Assembly (NCBI GenBank): GCA_026645935.1
Contig: JAPKMP010000017.1
Coordinates: 1 to 64,000 of the forward strand
Source: Candidatus Villigracilaceae bacterium
GTDB lineage: Bacteria > Chloroflexota > Anaerolineae > Anaerolineales > Villigracilaceae
DNA: 64,000 nt
Direction of reading: 5' to 3'
Each line of letters begins with the position of its first letter. Within the stretch, counting starts at the first letter, position 1. The notes beneath the pieces were generated by a model that was given only the letters and a program-made list of their open reading frames with translations, did no database searches and was not told the DNA's origin. This document shows positions 25,832-34,862 of this stretch, one piece after another. The position numbers and the translations under genes are program-made.

Positions 25832-26803
25832 TTACGGTGTGAGAATTTCCTTCGCCCAGTCACGGTTTTCGTTATACCATTCGACCAGTTTTGTGACCCC
25901 GGTTCGCATGCGAATCTGTGGTTCCCATCCAAGTAACTTTCCAGACTTGGTTACATCCGCCTGGTTTGTCAGCATATCCGCAGGGTTGGCGGGACCATAT
26001 CTTATGACCGCCTTTTTGCCGATGATTTCTTCCATCAGCCGGATTAGGTTAATAACAGTAATGACCTCATGTCCGCCAAGGTTGAACACTTCAAATCCCA
26101 CTGGCTTAAGCGCCAAAATCGTGCCGTGAGCAATATCGTCAATGTATGTAAAGCCGCGCGAGTGATTTCCATCCCCATTGATGCGCACGGGTCTCCCTTC
26201 GCTGATCCATTGTACAAAACGGAGATGAGCAAGGTCGGGTCTGCCTGCCGGACCATACACTGTGAAATATCTCAGGATGCTGATATCGATCCCATACAGG
26301 TGATGATACGAATGAGCAAGCACCTCTGCGCCTTTCTTACTTGCGGCATAAGGTTGCATCGGCTCGCTGCTGGATGCGGTTTCGGGCGTGGGATACGGCG
26401 GATTCTCGCCATAAATGCTGGAAGTTGATGCCATGATAAATTTCTTGCATGCAAACTGACGGCAAACCTCGAGCATGTTCAATGTGCCGATCACATTTGA
26501 TTCCACGAATACCCACGGATTCTCCACGCTGTAACGCACTCCGGCTCGCGCTGCAAGATGGAGGACAGCATCGAACTTTTCATCCTTGAACAGGTCTATG
26601 CAGGATTTCTCGGAAATGTCGCGCCGGTGGAATTTGAAACCACCCAAACCCTGAAGTTTTTTCAAGCGGTATGCCTTCATACGCGGGTCATAAGCATCAT
26701 TGACGTTATCAATGCCTACAACAGTATGCCCCTGCGTAAGGAGCATTTCCGAGGTCCGCGCGCCAATAAAACCAGCCGCGCCAGTAATGAGATAATGAGC
26801 CAT
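25832..26803 (-). CDS. NAD-dependent sugar-nucleotide epimerase (UDP-glucuronate 4-epimerase-like)
   Basis: 323 residues, extended SDR. The Rossmann motif is ITGAAGFIG, the active-site Ser/Thr lies in MASTSSIYG and the catalytic YxxxK in YAASKKGAE. The segment NVNDAYDPRMKAYRLKKL resembles UDP-glucuronate epimerases. With the dehydrogenase next to it, it probably makes a uronic-acid donor for the polysaccharide. Exact substrate cannot be read from sequence alone. Confidence 0.85.
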   Translation of the reverse strand: MAHYLITGAAGFIGARTSEMLLTQGHTVVGIDNVNDAYDPRMKAYRLKKLQGLGGFKFHRRDISEKSCIDLFKDEKFDAVLHLAARAGVRYSVENPWVFVESNVIGTLNMLEVCRQFACKKFIMASTSSIYGENPPYPTPETASSSEPMQPYAASKKGAEVLAHSYHHLYGIDISILRYFTVYGPAGRPDLAHLRFVQWISEGRPVRINGDGNHSRGFTYIDDIAHGTILALKPVGFEVFNLGGHEVITVINLIRLMEEIIGKKAVIRYGPANPADMLTNQADVTKSGKLLGWEPQIRMRTGVTKLVEWYNENRDWAKEILTP

Positions 26804-26859
26804 TATTTTCCCTTACGCATCACGGACGATGCAACACATTCTGCTGATGCGCAAAATAA

Positions 26860-28179
26860 CTAGAGCCGTTCCACATTTTCAAACTTGCCAATCTTCCCGG
26901 TTGCGTTCCGCGAATCAAACACAAACTTTGCAGATTCGATGATCGCTTTGTAATCGTACACCTTATGGTTTGTCACGATCACCACAGCGTCCGCTTCCTT
27001 CACAGATTTCATCATATCCTTCACGCTGTCCATATGCCACCCCTCGTACTCATGATGAATATGCGGGATATACGGGTCGTGATAATCGACCAGCGCGCCT
27101 TTCTTCTTCAGCAGACCGATCACATCCAACGACGGAGACTCGCGCACATCATTGATATCCGGCTTGTACGCAGCGCCCAAAACCAACACCTTTGAGCCCT
27201 TCAACGTCTTGCCGAGGTCATTCATTGCCTCCAGCACGCGGCTGACTACATATCGCGGCATGTTGGTATTGATCTCAGATGCCAACTCGATGAAACGCGC
27301 GTTGTAATTGAACGAACGCATCTTCCACGAAAGATAAAGTGGATCGATCGGGATGCAGTGTCCGCCCAAGCCGGGACCCGGCGTAAACTTCATGAAGCCG
27401 AACGGCTTGGTCGCTGCCGCATCGATCACCTCCCACACATCCACGCCGAGGTATTCGCACATGATCGCCAGTTCGTTGACCAGGCCAATATTGATCATGC
27501 GGAAGGTATTTTCCAGAAGTTTCGACATTTCTGCCGCCTCCGCCGTGGAAACGTGATGCACGGTTTTGATCGCGCCTTCATACCAAACGGTTGCCACCTC
27601 GCCGCAGGCATGCGTGATTCCACCCATCACCTTTGGGGTATTGATGGTTGTGAAATCTTCACGCCCCGGATCCACACGCTCAGGCGAAAAAGCAAGGAAC
27701 CAATCCTCACCCACAGTAAGATTGTGTTCGGTACCGAGCTTGGGTAGAAGCAACTCACGGGTCGTGCCGGGATACGTCGTTGATTCCAATACCACAACCA
27801 TCCCCTTATGCATGTACTTGCTCAGTTCTTCCATTGCAGACATGATGAACGACATATCCGGGTCGCCAGTCTGCCGCAGCGGAGTCGGCACACAAATGCT
27901 GACCGCATCCATGTTCTTTAGCACAGAAAAATCCGTAGTGGCGGTCAACATCCCGCTTTTGACCAGTTTTGACACTGCGTCAGTTTTCACATCCGGGATA
28001 TAGGACTCGCCTTTATTCAGCGCATCGACCTTAAGCTTGTCCGGCTCCACGCCGGTGACGTGAAAACCAGCCTCCCCGAAAACGACCGCCAGAGGCAGTC
28101 CCACATATCCCAAACCGAGAATCGCCACCTTGGCGTTCTTCTCCTTCAGTTTTTTGATTAGATCGTTTTTTATCGTCAT
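26860..28179 (-). CDS. UDP-sugar 6-dehydrogenase (UDP-GlcNAc / UDP-Glc type)
   Basis: 439 residues. NAD site ILGLGYVGLPLA, catalytic-Cys motif GLGGHCIPIDPLYL, and C-terminal VLGAAYKPDINDVRESP define the UDP-glucose/UDP-N-acetyl sugar dehydrogenase family; PIDPLYL favours the UDP-GlcNAc (WbpA/WecC-like) branch. It oxidises C6-OH to a carboxylate. ATG 28179 has ACGAGGA upstream and is chosen over TTG 28197. Stop of the glycosylase gene lies 14 nt upstream. Confidence 0.9.
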   Translation of the reverse strand: MTIKNDLIKKLKEKNAKVAILGLGYVGLPLAVVFGEAGFHVTGVEPDKLKVDALNKGESYIPDVKTDAVSKLVKSGMLTATTDFSVLKNMDAVSICVPTPLRQTGDPDMSFIMSAMEELSKYMHKGMVVVLESTTYPGTTRELLLPKLGTEHNLTVGEDWFLAFSPERVDPGREDFTTINTPKVMGGITHACGEVATVWYEGAIKTVHHVSTAEAAEMSKLLENTFRMINIGLVNELAIMCEYLGVDVWEVIDAAATKPFGFMKFTPGPGLGGHCIPIDPLYLSWKMRSFNYNARFIELASEINTNMPRYVVSRVLEAMNDLGKTLKGSKVLVLGAAYKPDINDVRESPSLDVIGLLKKKGALVDYHDPYIPHIHHEYEGWHMDSVKDMMKSVKEADAVVIVTNHKVYDYKAIIESAKFVFDSRNATGKIGKFENVERL

Positions 28180-28193
28180 GGATTCCTCGTTTA

Positions 28194-28835
28194 TCAAAAT
28201 AGACTTAACTGTCGCGGTGAATCGATCTTTTGATGCGCCGCGGTTTTTTTCTTCCTGACCGCATGCCTGCCCAGGACTGCGCGGGCTTCATTCAACTGAT
28301 CCGGCAATTTAGCAAAATCCGCCAGGATGGATGGTCTCAGGGCGGGTTGGTGCAGCGCCGCCGCCGGGTGATACATGGGAATGATAAACCTTCCGTCGAT
28401 ACTTTGCATCTGCCCGTGAATGGCGGTGATCTTCGCACCGGGAAAATAGGTTCCCATCGAAATGCGTCCCAAGGTCACAATGATACTCGGGTTTATCGAT
28501 TCGATCTGCGCATGCAAATACTCGCTGCACGCCCCAAGTTCTTCGGGCTGCGGATCGCGGTTGCCCGGCGGGCGGCATTTGACGACATTGGCAATGAACA
28601 CTTCTGAACGCGTCAACTCCGCCTGCTCGAGCAATTGGTCCAGAAACCTTCCAGATGCCCCCACGAACGGACGTCCCTGCTCGTTCTCATGGAATCCCGG
28701 AGCCTCGCCGATGAACATGATCTCCGCATCGGCGGGTCCCTCCCCCGTCACAACCCGTTTGCGCGACTCGTGCAAAGCGCACTTCGTGCAAACGGAAACC
28801 TCGCTGGCTATCCAGTCAAGTATCTCGATGGTCAA
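28194..28835 (-). CDS. Family 4 uracil-DNA glycosylase
   Basis: 213 residues. The 4Fe-4S ligands include CTKCALHESRKRVV at the N-terminus and later Cys residues in KCRPP and GACSEYL. Motif A is GEAPGFHENEQGRPFVG and the late motif MYHPAAALHQP completes the active site. It removes uracil from DNA. The final ~25 residues are basic. It follows rimI in a minus-strand operon. Confidence 0.92.
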   Translation of the reverse strand: MTIEILDWIASEVSVCTKCALHESRKRVVTGEGPADAEIMFIGEAPGFHENEQGRPFVGASGRFLDQLLEQAELTRSEVFIANVVKCRPPGNRDPQPEELGACSEYLHAQIESINPSIIVTLGRISMGTYFPGAKITAIHGQMQSIDGRFIIPMYHPAAALHQPALRPSILADFAKLPDQLNEARAVLGRHAVRKKKTAAHQKIDSPRQLSLF

Positions 28836-28836
28836 T

Positions 28837-29313
28837 TCAAACTCCCTGGATATGCCCCAGATCGTTCAGGGACATGAGGATGGCATCCTCATTGTTATCC
28901 TTGTAATATTCATTCCTTCTTCCGTCTTCCGCAAAACCCAAATTACGATACATGCTCAACGCAGCATGATTCCCCTCGCGTACTTCCAAAAACGCGCGGG
29001 TCACACCCTCGGCTTTTGCGGCGCGCAGGGCATGCAACAACAACTTTTTCCCGATGCCGCGCCTGCGGTAATCGGGATGGGTTGCGATCGTTGCGATGTG
29101 CAATTCATCCATGATCAGCCAGCCGACCATCATCGCCGCCACACGCCTGTCCATCTCCGCCACCCAGGACCGCGACGAAAAATTATCCTTCAATTCGTAA
29201 ATGAAAGAACTGGAGGGCCAGGGCAGGGAAAACGAAACCTGATCGATGGCGACCACCTGCTCGAGATCAACTTCGATCATCTTTCGAATAAGGAGGCCTG
29301 TCGGGTCTTCCAT
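28837..29313 (-). CDS. rimI: Ribosomal-protein alanine N-acetyltransferase-like GNAT
   Basis: 158 residues. The GNAT acetyl-CoA motif is HPDYRRRGIGKKLLLHALRAA, with FLEVREGNHAALSMYRNLGF typical of RimI. It acetylates N-termini of proteins such as S18. ATG 29313 sits just after the tsaB stop and is preferred over ATGs further upstream that overlap tsaB. The order tsaE-tsaB-rimI is common in bacteria. Confidence 0.9.
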   Translation of the reverse strand: MEDPTGLLIRKMIEVDLEQVVAIDQVSFSLPWPSSSFIYELKDNFSSRSWVAEMDRRVAAMMVGWLIMDELHIATIATHPDYRRRGIGKKLLLHALRAAKAEGVTRAFLEVREGNHAALSMYRNLGFAEDGRRNEYYKDNNEDAILMSLNDLGHIQGV

Positions 29314-29314
29314 T

Positions 29315-29980
29315 TCACGAAATCGGCGTTCCCGCCACATGCAAATAGATCGGCGCAAGGGTTGCCGTATCGTCCACATCATGATTCCGCCAGCGGTTCC
29401 AAGCCAGTTCTGCAAGCACAGCGGGACGTCTTACACACAATACGGGCGAGGCCAGGCGCAGTTTCTTTGCCTTGGATATTTTTTTTCTTTCTTCGGGTGT
29501 CAATTCGCCCGCGATGGATGCAGGCGAATCGATCCCGTCGATGAGTTCTTCGAGCGTTCCGCTTCTAATCGGACCCTCTGCCTGCCACTGCTTCCCTGAA
29601 TTTTTATACATACTGAAAGCGATTCGCGTCCGCCCGGCTTGAATGATCGCGATGAGCGGATGTTCCGCCAACGGCTGGGCTGCTGCGATCACATCCAATG
29701 TGGGAATTCCCATCACAGGCAAATTGCGCGCCAGCGCAATTCCCTTCACCAAGGACAGCCCGACTCGCAGACTCGTAAACGAACCGGGACCAACGGCAAC
29801 GCCCAAAGCGGTGACCATACCCATCGAAACGCCGCACCGACTCAAAAGTCCGGAAAGAGCCGGGGAAAGTTCTGTCGTGTGATGTTGCCTGGTTATCCAC
29901 GTCATCTCGCCGAGGACCTGGTCTCCATCATACAACGCCAAGCCCGTCAGTGAAGTGGATGTATCGACTGCAAGCAGCAT
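29315..29980 (-). CDS. tsaB: tRNA threonylcarbamoyladenosine protein TsaB
   Basis: 221 residues of the ASKHA fold: LLAVDTSTSLTGLALYDG, then HTTELSPALSGLL, VGPGSFTSLRVGLSLVKG and a variable C-terminal lobe. TsaB scaffolds TsaD and TsaE in making t6A37 in ANN-decoding tRNAs. ATG 29980 has GGGAGG 6 nt upstream; ATG 29986 abuts it. TsaE ends at the same point (overlap), so they are coupled. Confidence 0.92.
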   Translation of the reverse strand: MLLAVDTSTSLTGLALYDGDQVLGEMTWITRQHHTTELSPALSGLLSRCGVSMGMVTALGVAVGPGSFTSLRVGLSLVKGIALARNLPVMGIPTLDVIAAAQPLAEHPLIAIIQAGRTRIAFSMYKNSGKQWQAEGPIRSGTLEELIDGIDSPASIAGELTPEERKKISKAKKLRLASPVLCVRRPAVLAELAWNRWRNHDVDDTATLAPIYLHVAGTPIS

Positions 29981-29982
29981 GG

Positions 29983-30477
29983 TCATCCTCCCACCACAGA
30001 CTGGCGGATTTCGTCGAGCAGTTTGTCGTAGTGTTTCCCGTGCGCTCGAAAGCCCAGCCTGCGGTGTTCTTCCGAGATATGCTCGAGTTGGATGCGCAGT
30101 TGATCGTTGGGAATTAGATTTCCGAGTCGTTCGGGCCACTCGATGATCAGCGCGCCTTCATTGAGCATCGAGTCGAGATCGAGTTCCTCCGCTTCGGGCA
30201 CGGAGTCGAGGCGATAGGCGTCGAGGTGAAAAAGTTTTCCGCCATCGGCGCGCCGATATTGGTTGACGAGAATAAAGGTCGGGCTGGAAACGGCATCGAG
30301 CGAACCCCACCCTTGCGCAAGGCCCTGTGCAAACGTGGTCTTGCCTGCGCCGAGATCGCCCTGCAAACAGATCACATCGCCCGGCTCGAGAAGGCCGCCA
30401 AGGCGGATTCCGATGCGCCGCGTTTGCTCGGGACTGCGGCTGAAGAATTCCAACATGTGGGCGTCGAGGATTGGCAT
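29983..30477 (-). CDS. tsaE: tRNA threonylcarbamoyladenosine ATPase TsaE
   Basis: 164 residues. Walker A is GDLGAGKTTFAQGLA, followed by SPTFILVNQYR and HLDAYRLDS, and EWPERLG, all typical of TsaE (YjeE). It hydrolyses ATP to cycle the TsaBD complex. ATG 30477 lies 9 nt after a TATAAT box, suggesting an almost leaderless mRNA; ATG 30456 is an alternative. First gene of the tsaE-tsaB-rimI-udg run. Confidence 0.92.
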   Translation of the reverse strand: MPILDAHMLEFFSRSPEQTRRIGIRLGGLLEPGDVICLQGDLGAGKTTFAQGLAQGWGSLDAVSSPTFILVNQYRRADGGKLFHLDAYRLDSVPEAEELDLDSMLNEGALIIEWPERLGNLIPNDQLRIQLEHISEEHRRLGFRAHGKHYDKLLDEIRQSVVGG

Positions 30478-30486
30478 CGGGTGGAA

Positions 30487-30516
30487 ATTATACCGCCCTG
30501 TTGCCATCGACTCCAA
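30487..30516 (-). promoter_or_regulatory. Promoter of tsaE operon
   Basis: On the minus strand TTGGAG (30516-30511), 18-bp spacer, TATAAT (30492-30487), then 9 nt to ATG 30477. The expected start of transcription falls within 3 nt of the start codon. Confidence 0.6.
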
Positions 30517-30561
30517 CGCCTTCCACGTTGGAGTCGAAAGGCTGGAGGCTTTCGCGTCCGC

Positions 30562-31893
30562 TCACGAAGGAAATAACTTTTCAAACGATTCGGGGCAATA
30601 CTTTTGCACCATCTCGCTGGATATGCCGTTCTCTTTGCAGATCTCAGCATACAGGTCCGCGCTGGGGCGTTTGATTCGTTTCTGGGTGTCCACATCCAAC
30701 CCCCAAAGCCCGAAGCGGTACTTCCATCCAAAACTCCACTCGAAGTTATCCACCAAAGACCAATGGAAATATCCCTTGATGGGCCAGTTGAAATTGACCG
30801 CCCGCCACATCTGGTGGATGTGTTGAACCGTATAGCGCGGACGCATCGAGTCGTCTGCCGAGTTGACGCCGTTCTCCGTCACAAGGATGGGCAGATTTGG
30901 GAAAGTGCGCACGACCCACTTCAATCCTTCATACATTCCGTCCGGTTCCATGGCAAGAAAACCATCGTCGCTTAATTCAACATCCTTGCGATAAAAGTGA
31001 CGACCAAATAAGGTGCTGGCATGGCGCAGGTCGAAGGTGACATATTCGCGCGTGTAATAATTGAACCCGAAATAATCCTGCGTTCCTTTAGCCTCCGGAA
31101 TTTTTATCGAACCGAGCGGCGAACGCATTACGCCATCTGCCAACGTCAATGCAAAACTATTAACCGTGGTGTTAAAGGCATTTGTCAATAACCGGTCGAG
31201 CGGGGACCAGGTGTGGTATGGCATCATCGGGCGATACTGATGCGCAATGCCCACCCGTGCCTCCGGCTGAAGCAAATGAATGGCGCGATATGAGGCGGCG
31301 TGCCCGCGAATCAGGTTCGCATGGACCTGCATCGCCAGTTTCATATTATTTTTGCCCGGCGGGAACGAATCCACGCCGGTGGTGACGTATCCGTTCAAAG
31401 CATAGCCCGTCGGCTCGTTGATCGTACACCACAACGAACAGTATTCTTTCAATGCGTCCACTGTTTTGCGAACAAACTTCTCAAAGAGCGGGACGACGGC
31501 CTCTGTTTCCCAAGAGCCATAGTTGCCCAACCAGAGCGGATCGGTGAAATGATGCAGTGTCACCATCGGCGTCAAGCCGCGTTCTTTGAGTCCGCGCAGC
31601 ATGGCGCGATATTTTTCGAGGGCTTCTTCGTCCCATGTATCCGGCGTTGGCTGGATGCGACTCCATTCCACAGATAAACGATGCGCGTTCTGTCCCGCTT
31701 CTGCGGCGCGGTCGAAGTCCTCGCGCCAGCGTCCGCCCCACCAATCGGCTGCCACCGCCGCAGAACCGTCCGTGTGACCGTCCCGCTCCCACTTCCACCA
31801 ATTGTTATTCGTATTATTGCCTTCCACCTGATGCGCGGCAGTCGCCGTCCCCCATAAAAATCCCTTTGGAAAATGATAGGTGCCTTGAGGCAT
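30562..31893 (-). CDS. GH1 beta-glucosidase
   Basis: 443 residues, the usual GH1 length, no signal peptide. Substrate-site FPKGFLWGTATAAHQVEG, acid/base Glu in TINEPTGYA and nucleophile Glu in LVTENGVN are visible, as is the late WSLVDNFEWSFGW aglycone loop. It hydrolyses beta-linked disaccharides or glucosides in the cytoplasm. Preceded by rlmB with a small inverted-repeat element between. Confidence 0.93.
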   Translation of the reverse strand: MPQGTYHFPKGFLWGTATAAHQVEGNNTNNNWWKWERDGHTDGSAAVAADWWGGRWREDFDRAAEAGQNAHRLSVEWSRIQPTPDTWDEEALEKYRAMLRGLKERGLTPMVTLHHFTDPLWLGNYGSWETEAVVPLFEKFVRKTVDALKEYCSLWCTINEPTGYALNGYVTTGVDSFPPGKNNMKLAMQVHANLIRGHAASYRAIHLLQPEARVGIAHQYRPMMPYHTWSPLDRLLTNAFNTTVNSFALTLADGVMRSPLGSIKIPEAKGTQDYFGFNYYTREYVTFDLRHASTLFGRHFYRKDVELSDDGFLAMEPDGMYEGLKWVVRTFPNLPILVTENGVNSADDSMRPRYTVQHIHQMWRAVNFNWPIKGYFHWSLVDNFEWSFGWKYRFGLWGLDVDTQKRIKRPSADLYAEICKENGISSEMVQKYCPESFEKLFPS

Positions 31894-31908
31894 GTGTTCT
31901 CCATGGTT

Positions 31909-31978
31909 ATGTCATTGCGAGGAGGGCTTTTGCTCTTCCCGACGAGGCAAGCTTCTGCCGCTCCCTCGCAACGATATG
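31909..31978. repeat. GTCATTGCGAGG inverted-repeat element, copy 1
   Basis: Ends TGTCATTGCGAGG and CCTCGCAACGATA are inverted around a 70-bp GC-rich body. The same ends occur at 48178 and 57481. Confidence 0.6.
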
Positions 31979-32704
31979 TTATTTTCTTGAAAGATAAGCC
32001 AAATACAGCGCCACCGACCCCGCCACGGCGGCATTCAATGATTCGATTCTTCCGCGCATCGGTAATTTCAAAACAATATCGCACTTCTTGCGCGTGAGTT
32101 CGTGCAGACCTTCGCCCTCCGAACCGACGACGAGTCCCAGTGAGCCTTTGAGGTGACGTGAACCCGCCTCGACCTCCGCTCCAGCCTGGTCCAACCCTAC
32201 GAGCCAGACGTCTGCATCTCGGAGCGCATCCATCGCCTGCGAGAGATTGGATTTGGCGATCAGCATATGCTCGCTCGCCCCCGACGACGCATTGACCACA
32301 GATGGAGTCACCTCCACCGACCTTGCCAAGGGGATGACGATGCCATGCACTCCCACCGCCTCTGCCGTGCGGATTAACGTCCCAAAGTTCTGCGGGTCTT
32401 GCAGGGAATCGAGGATCAGGATGAAGGGCGGTTCGTCTTTGGCTTTATCCAGAATATCAGTCACATCCGAATACGGATACTCGCCAACCTCCGCCGTCAC
32501 CCCTTGGTGGTTTGCATTGACCTTGTCCAGCCTGCTGCGCGGCACACGGTTGACCTTGATCTTCCCCTGCCCAGCCAGTTTGACGATCTCTGCCAGTTTG
32601 CCCTTCTCCTGCGCCCCTTCGGCGATTTCAATCGAAAATACCCGCCTGCGTTTTGCAAGCAGGGCTTCATGGACGGCGTTGCGGGAGTAGATGAATTCTT
32701 TCAT
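31979..32704 (-). CDS. rlmB: 23S rRNA (guanosine-2'-O-)-methyltransferase RlmB-type
   Basis: 241 residues. An N-terminal substrate domain (IYSRNAVHEALLAKRRRV) and a SPOUT domain with DSLQDPQNFGTLIRTAEA, GLVVGSEGEGL and LPMRGRIESLNAAVAGS. RlmB methylates G2251 of 23S rRNA (E. coli numbering). It is more like RlmB than the other SpoU gene at 5369. Its start lies close to the divergent histidine kinase. Confidence 0.9.
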   Translation of the reverse strand: MKEFIYSRNAVHEALLAKRRRVFSIEIAEGAQEKGKLAEIVKLAGQGKIKVNRVPRSRLDKVNANHQGVTAEVGEYPYSDVTDILDKAKDEPPFILILDSLQDPQNFGTLIRTAEAVGVHGIVIPLARSVEVTPSVVNASSGASEHMLIAKSNLSQAMDALRDADVWLVGLDQAGAEVEAGSRHLKGSLGLVVGSEGEGLHELTRKKCDIVLKLPMRGRIESLNAAVAGSVALYLAYLSRK

Positions 32705-32728
32705 TGAGGTGAATTTTACTTGAATTGT

Positions 32729-32736
32729 GCTATCCT
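32729..32736 (+). promoter_or_regulatory. Extended -10 of kinase gene
   Basis: TGC-TATCCT pattern: an extended -10 without a good -35. It ends 9 nt before ATG 32746, so the mRNA would have almost no leader. Confidence 0.45.
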
Positions 32737-32745
32737 TTACCCGTC

Positions 32746-34143
32746 ATGATATCCCTTTCCGAATTCTTCGAACTGAACCGCGAGGTCATCTTCTTCGTTT
32801 ACGGGCTGGTGTTCTTTTTGCTGGGTTTTGCGATCATCCTGCAAACCCGGCGTTCCTCGCGGCTCGAGCTGGCGCGCAGCCTGCGCTGGCTGGCGGGGTT
32901 CGGCATCACGCATGGGCTTTACGAATGGGGCGACCTGTTCATTCCCATCCAGGCTGAATACCTGAGCGCGTCCACCATGCGCATATTGTATTTGATCCAT
33001 AAAATCCTATTGGCAGTTTCTTTTACCTGCCTGTTGGAATTCGGCATTGCCGTCCACCCCTCCAGCAAAAAAACGCGCGGATTCCATCGGTTCACCGTTG
33101 GACTTTTTGTGTTCTGGGCGATCCTTGCATTTGCAGTTTTCCCCGGGGAGTTCGACGACATCGAGTGGCGCAGGCAGTCGAATGCCCTTGCGCGTTACCT
33201 GATCGGTTTCCCCGGAAGTTTACTTGCCGCGTATAGCCTGCGCGTACATACCTATCAACGCATCAAACCTTTGAACGTGCCAATCATCGTGCAAATGTTC
33301 CAGATTGCAGGCATATCGCTGGGGATTTACGCCATCGTCGGTGGAATGATCGTTCCGCAGGTGGGTTTCTTCCCCGGTAATATCTTGAACGTGAGCAGGT
33401 TTACCGAATGGGTTGGTGTTCCCCCGCTTGTTTTCCGCTCATTGGTGGGAGCCGTCATCGCTTTTACCATCATCCGCGCATTGGAGATCTTCGACCTCGA
33501 AACCGAGCGGCGCATCGAACAGTTGGAACAGCAGCAGATCATCGACGCCGAACACGAACGCCTTGCCCGCGACCTGCACGACGGCGCGATCCAGAAAGTC
33601 TATACAGCGGGCTTATTGGTGGAATCTGCCGAACGGATCGCCGACCCGGATAGCGAAGTGGACAAACGCCTCAAACGCGCCGTGGGCGTTCTCAGCGATT
33701 CGATCCTTGACCTGCGCCGAAACCTCGCCGAATTACACGAACATACACGAGTCACTGCCAGCAGGCCGCTTGCTGAACTTTTGCATGAACTCGCGCTCAA
33801 CCCGAACTACAACGCCATGCTGAAAGTTTCGGTGCGCGCGGATTTGCCCGAAGAAAAAACGATGTCTGAACGGCGGACGGGACATTTGATGGCGATCATC
33901 CACGAGGCGATGTCAAACGCTGTCCGCCACGCAAAGGCTGAACGGGTCGAGATTCAAGCAAAAGATGGAGGAGAGGCGCTCTTGATCCATATTCAAGATA
34001 ATGGCAATGGGTTGCCATCTGAATTAAAAGATGGGTATGGCTTGCGAAACATGCGAGACCGTACCCGTCTGCTCAACGGTAAAATCGAATTTGAAAATAA
34101 CAAAGGTTTACGTACAACCTTGGAAGTTCCCTGGAAGGATTAA
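32746..34143 (+). CDS. Membrane histidine kinase (NarL/LiaS type)
   Basis: About 465 residues. Seven membrane helices fill the first ~245 residues, then a coiled segment, the HisKA_3 helix with phospho-acceptor HERLARDLHDGAIQK, and an HATPase domain with N-box EAMSNAVRHAKA and DNGNGLP. ATG 32746 is chosen because a -10 box precedes it by 9 nt and covers an earlier ATG (32725). The stop TAA abuts the ATG of the response regulator, so they are a cognate pair. Confidence 0.9.
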   Translation: MISLSEFFELNREVIFFVYGLVFFLLGFAIILQTRRSSRLELARSLRWLAGFGITHGLYEWGDLFIPIQAEYLSASTMRILYLIHKILLAVSFTCLLEFGIAVHPSSKKTRGFHRFTVGLFVFWAILAFAVFPGEFDDIEWRRQSNALARYLIGFPGSLLAAYSLRVHTYQRIKPLNVPIIVQMFQIAGISLGIYAIVGGMIVPQVGFFPGNILNVSRFTEWVGVPPLVFRSLVGAVIAFTIIRALEIFDLETERRIEQLEQQQIIDAEHERLARDLHDGAIQKVYTAGLLVESAERIADPDSEVDKRLKRAVGVLSDSILDLRRNLAELHEHTRVTASRPLAELLHELALNPNYNAMLKVSVRADLPEEKTMSERRTGHLMAIIHEAMSNAVRHAKAERVEIQAKDGGEALLIHIQDNGNGLPSELKDGYGLRNMRDRTRLLNGKIEFENNKGLRTTLEVPWKD

Positions 34144-34806
34144 ATGGCAAAGACCCGTATTTTATTGGTCGATGACCATGATATTGTACGTTTGGGTTTG
34201 ATGACCTTGTTGAATGACCAACCCGATATGGAAGTAGTTGGCGAAGCCAGCACCGCCGCCGAAGCCGTGCGCCAGGTTGGGGCGCTTTCACCGGATGTGG
34301 TGTTGATGGACATCCGCCTGCCGGGCGAGGGCGGCATCGAAGCGACGCGCCAGGTGACGGCTAAATTTTCGGATGTGAAAGTAGTGATGTTGACTTCTTT
34401 TGCAGATGATGAATTGGTAATGCGAGCCATCAGCGCGGGAGCGGTTGGGTACGTTCTCAAACAAGTCGGGAATGAAGAGCTCATAAGGGCGATCCAGGCT
34501 GCGGCGCGGGGAGAGGCGCTGCTCGACCCGTCCACCACGGCGCGGCTGTTGAGTCGAGTCCGCGAGGCCGAGAGAAAAGCCGAGGAGGATGCCTTCCGCG
34601 ATCTGACCGACCGCGAGATGGATGTGCTGGTTCATCTTGCAAGAGGAAAGACCAATGCCGAGATCGCATCGCTTTTGCATTTAAGCGAGAAGACGGTGGG
34701 CAATTATGTGAGCAACATGTTCGAGAAATTGCAATTGAACAATCGCATTGAGCTGGCGGCGTATGCGTATGAGCATCATTTGTTTGAAAGAATGGGGAGG
34801 GAATAA
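34144..34806 (+). CDS. LuxR/NarL-family response regulator
   Basis: 220 residues. The receiver domain has acidic pair LVDDHD, phospho-Asp in VVLMDIRLPG, Thr/Ser switch MLTSFADD and Lys in YVLKQ. The LuxR HTH (LTDREMDVLVHLARGKTNAEIASLL to EKLQLNN) follows. It pairs with the kinase directly upstream. The haem-domain lipoprotein and ChrB genes next to it are possible targets; a palindrome at 36156 is a candidate binding site. Confidence 0.95.
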   Translation: MAKTRILLVDDHDIVRLGLMTLLNDQPDMEVVGEASTAAEAVRQVGALSPDVVLMDIRLPGEGGIEATRQVTAKFSDVKVVMLTSFADDELVMRAISAGAVGYVLKQVGNEELIRAIQAAARGEALLDPSTTARLLSRVREAERKAEEDAFRDLTDREMDVLVHLARGKTNAEIASLLHLSEKTVGNYVSNMFEKLQLNNRIELAAYAYEHHLFERMGRE

Positions 34807-34812
34807 AATGTG

Positions 34813-34843
34813 ACGGGCTGGCGCAATGCGCCAGCCCGTTTTC
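34813..34843. terminator. Bidirectional terminator
   Basis: A 12-bp perfect stem ACGGGCTGGCGC / GCGCCAGCCCGT with AAT loop and TTTT lies between the response regulator and the converging lipoprotein gene. Confidence 0.8.
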
Positions 34844-34862
34844 AAAGGAGAATAATTGTTAC

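Noticed and set aside
28462-29544. Open frame of 360 codons on the plus strand
   Set aside because: It runs opposite to the uracil glycosylase, rimI and tsaB genes, which have clear family motifs.
29893-29901. TTATCCACG, close to a DnaA box
   Set aside because: A single match inside tsaB without a cluster of similar boxes; not evidence of an origin.
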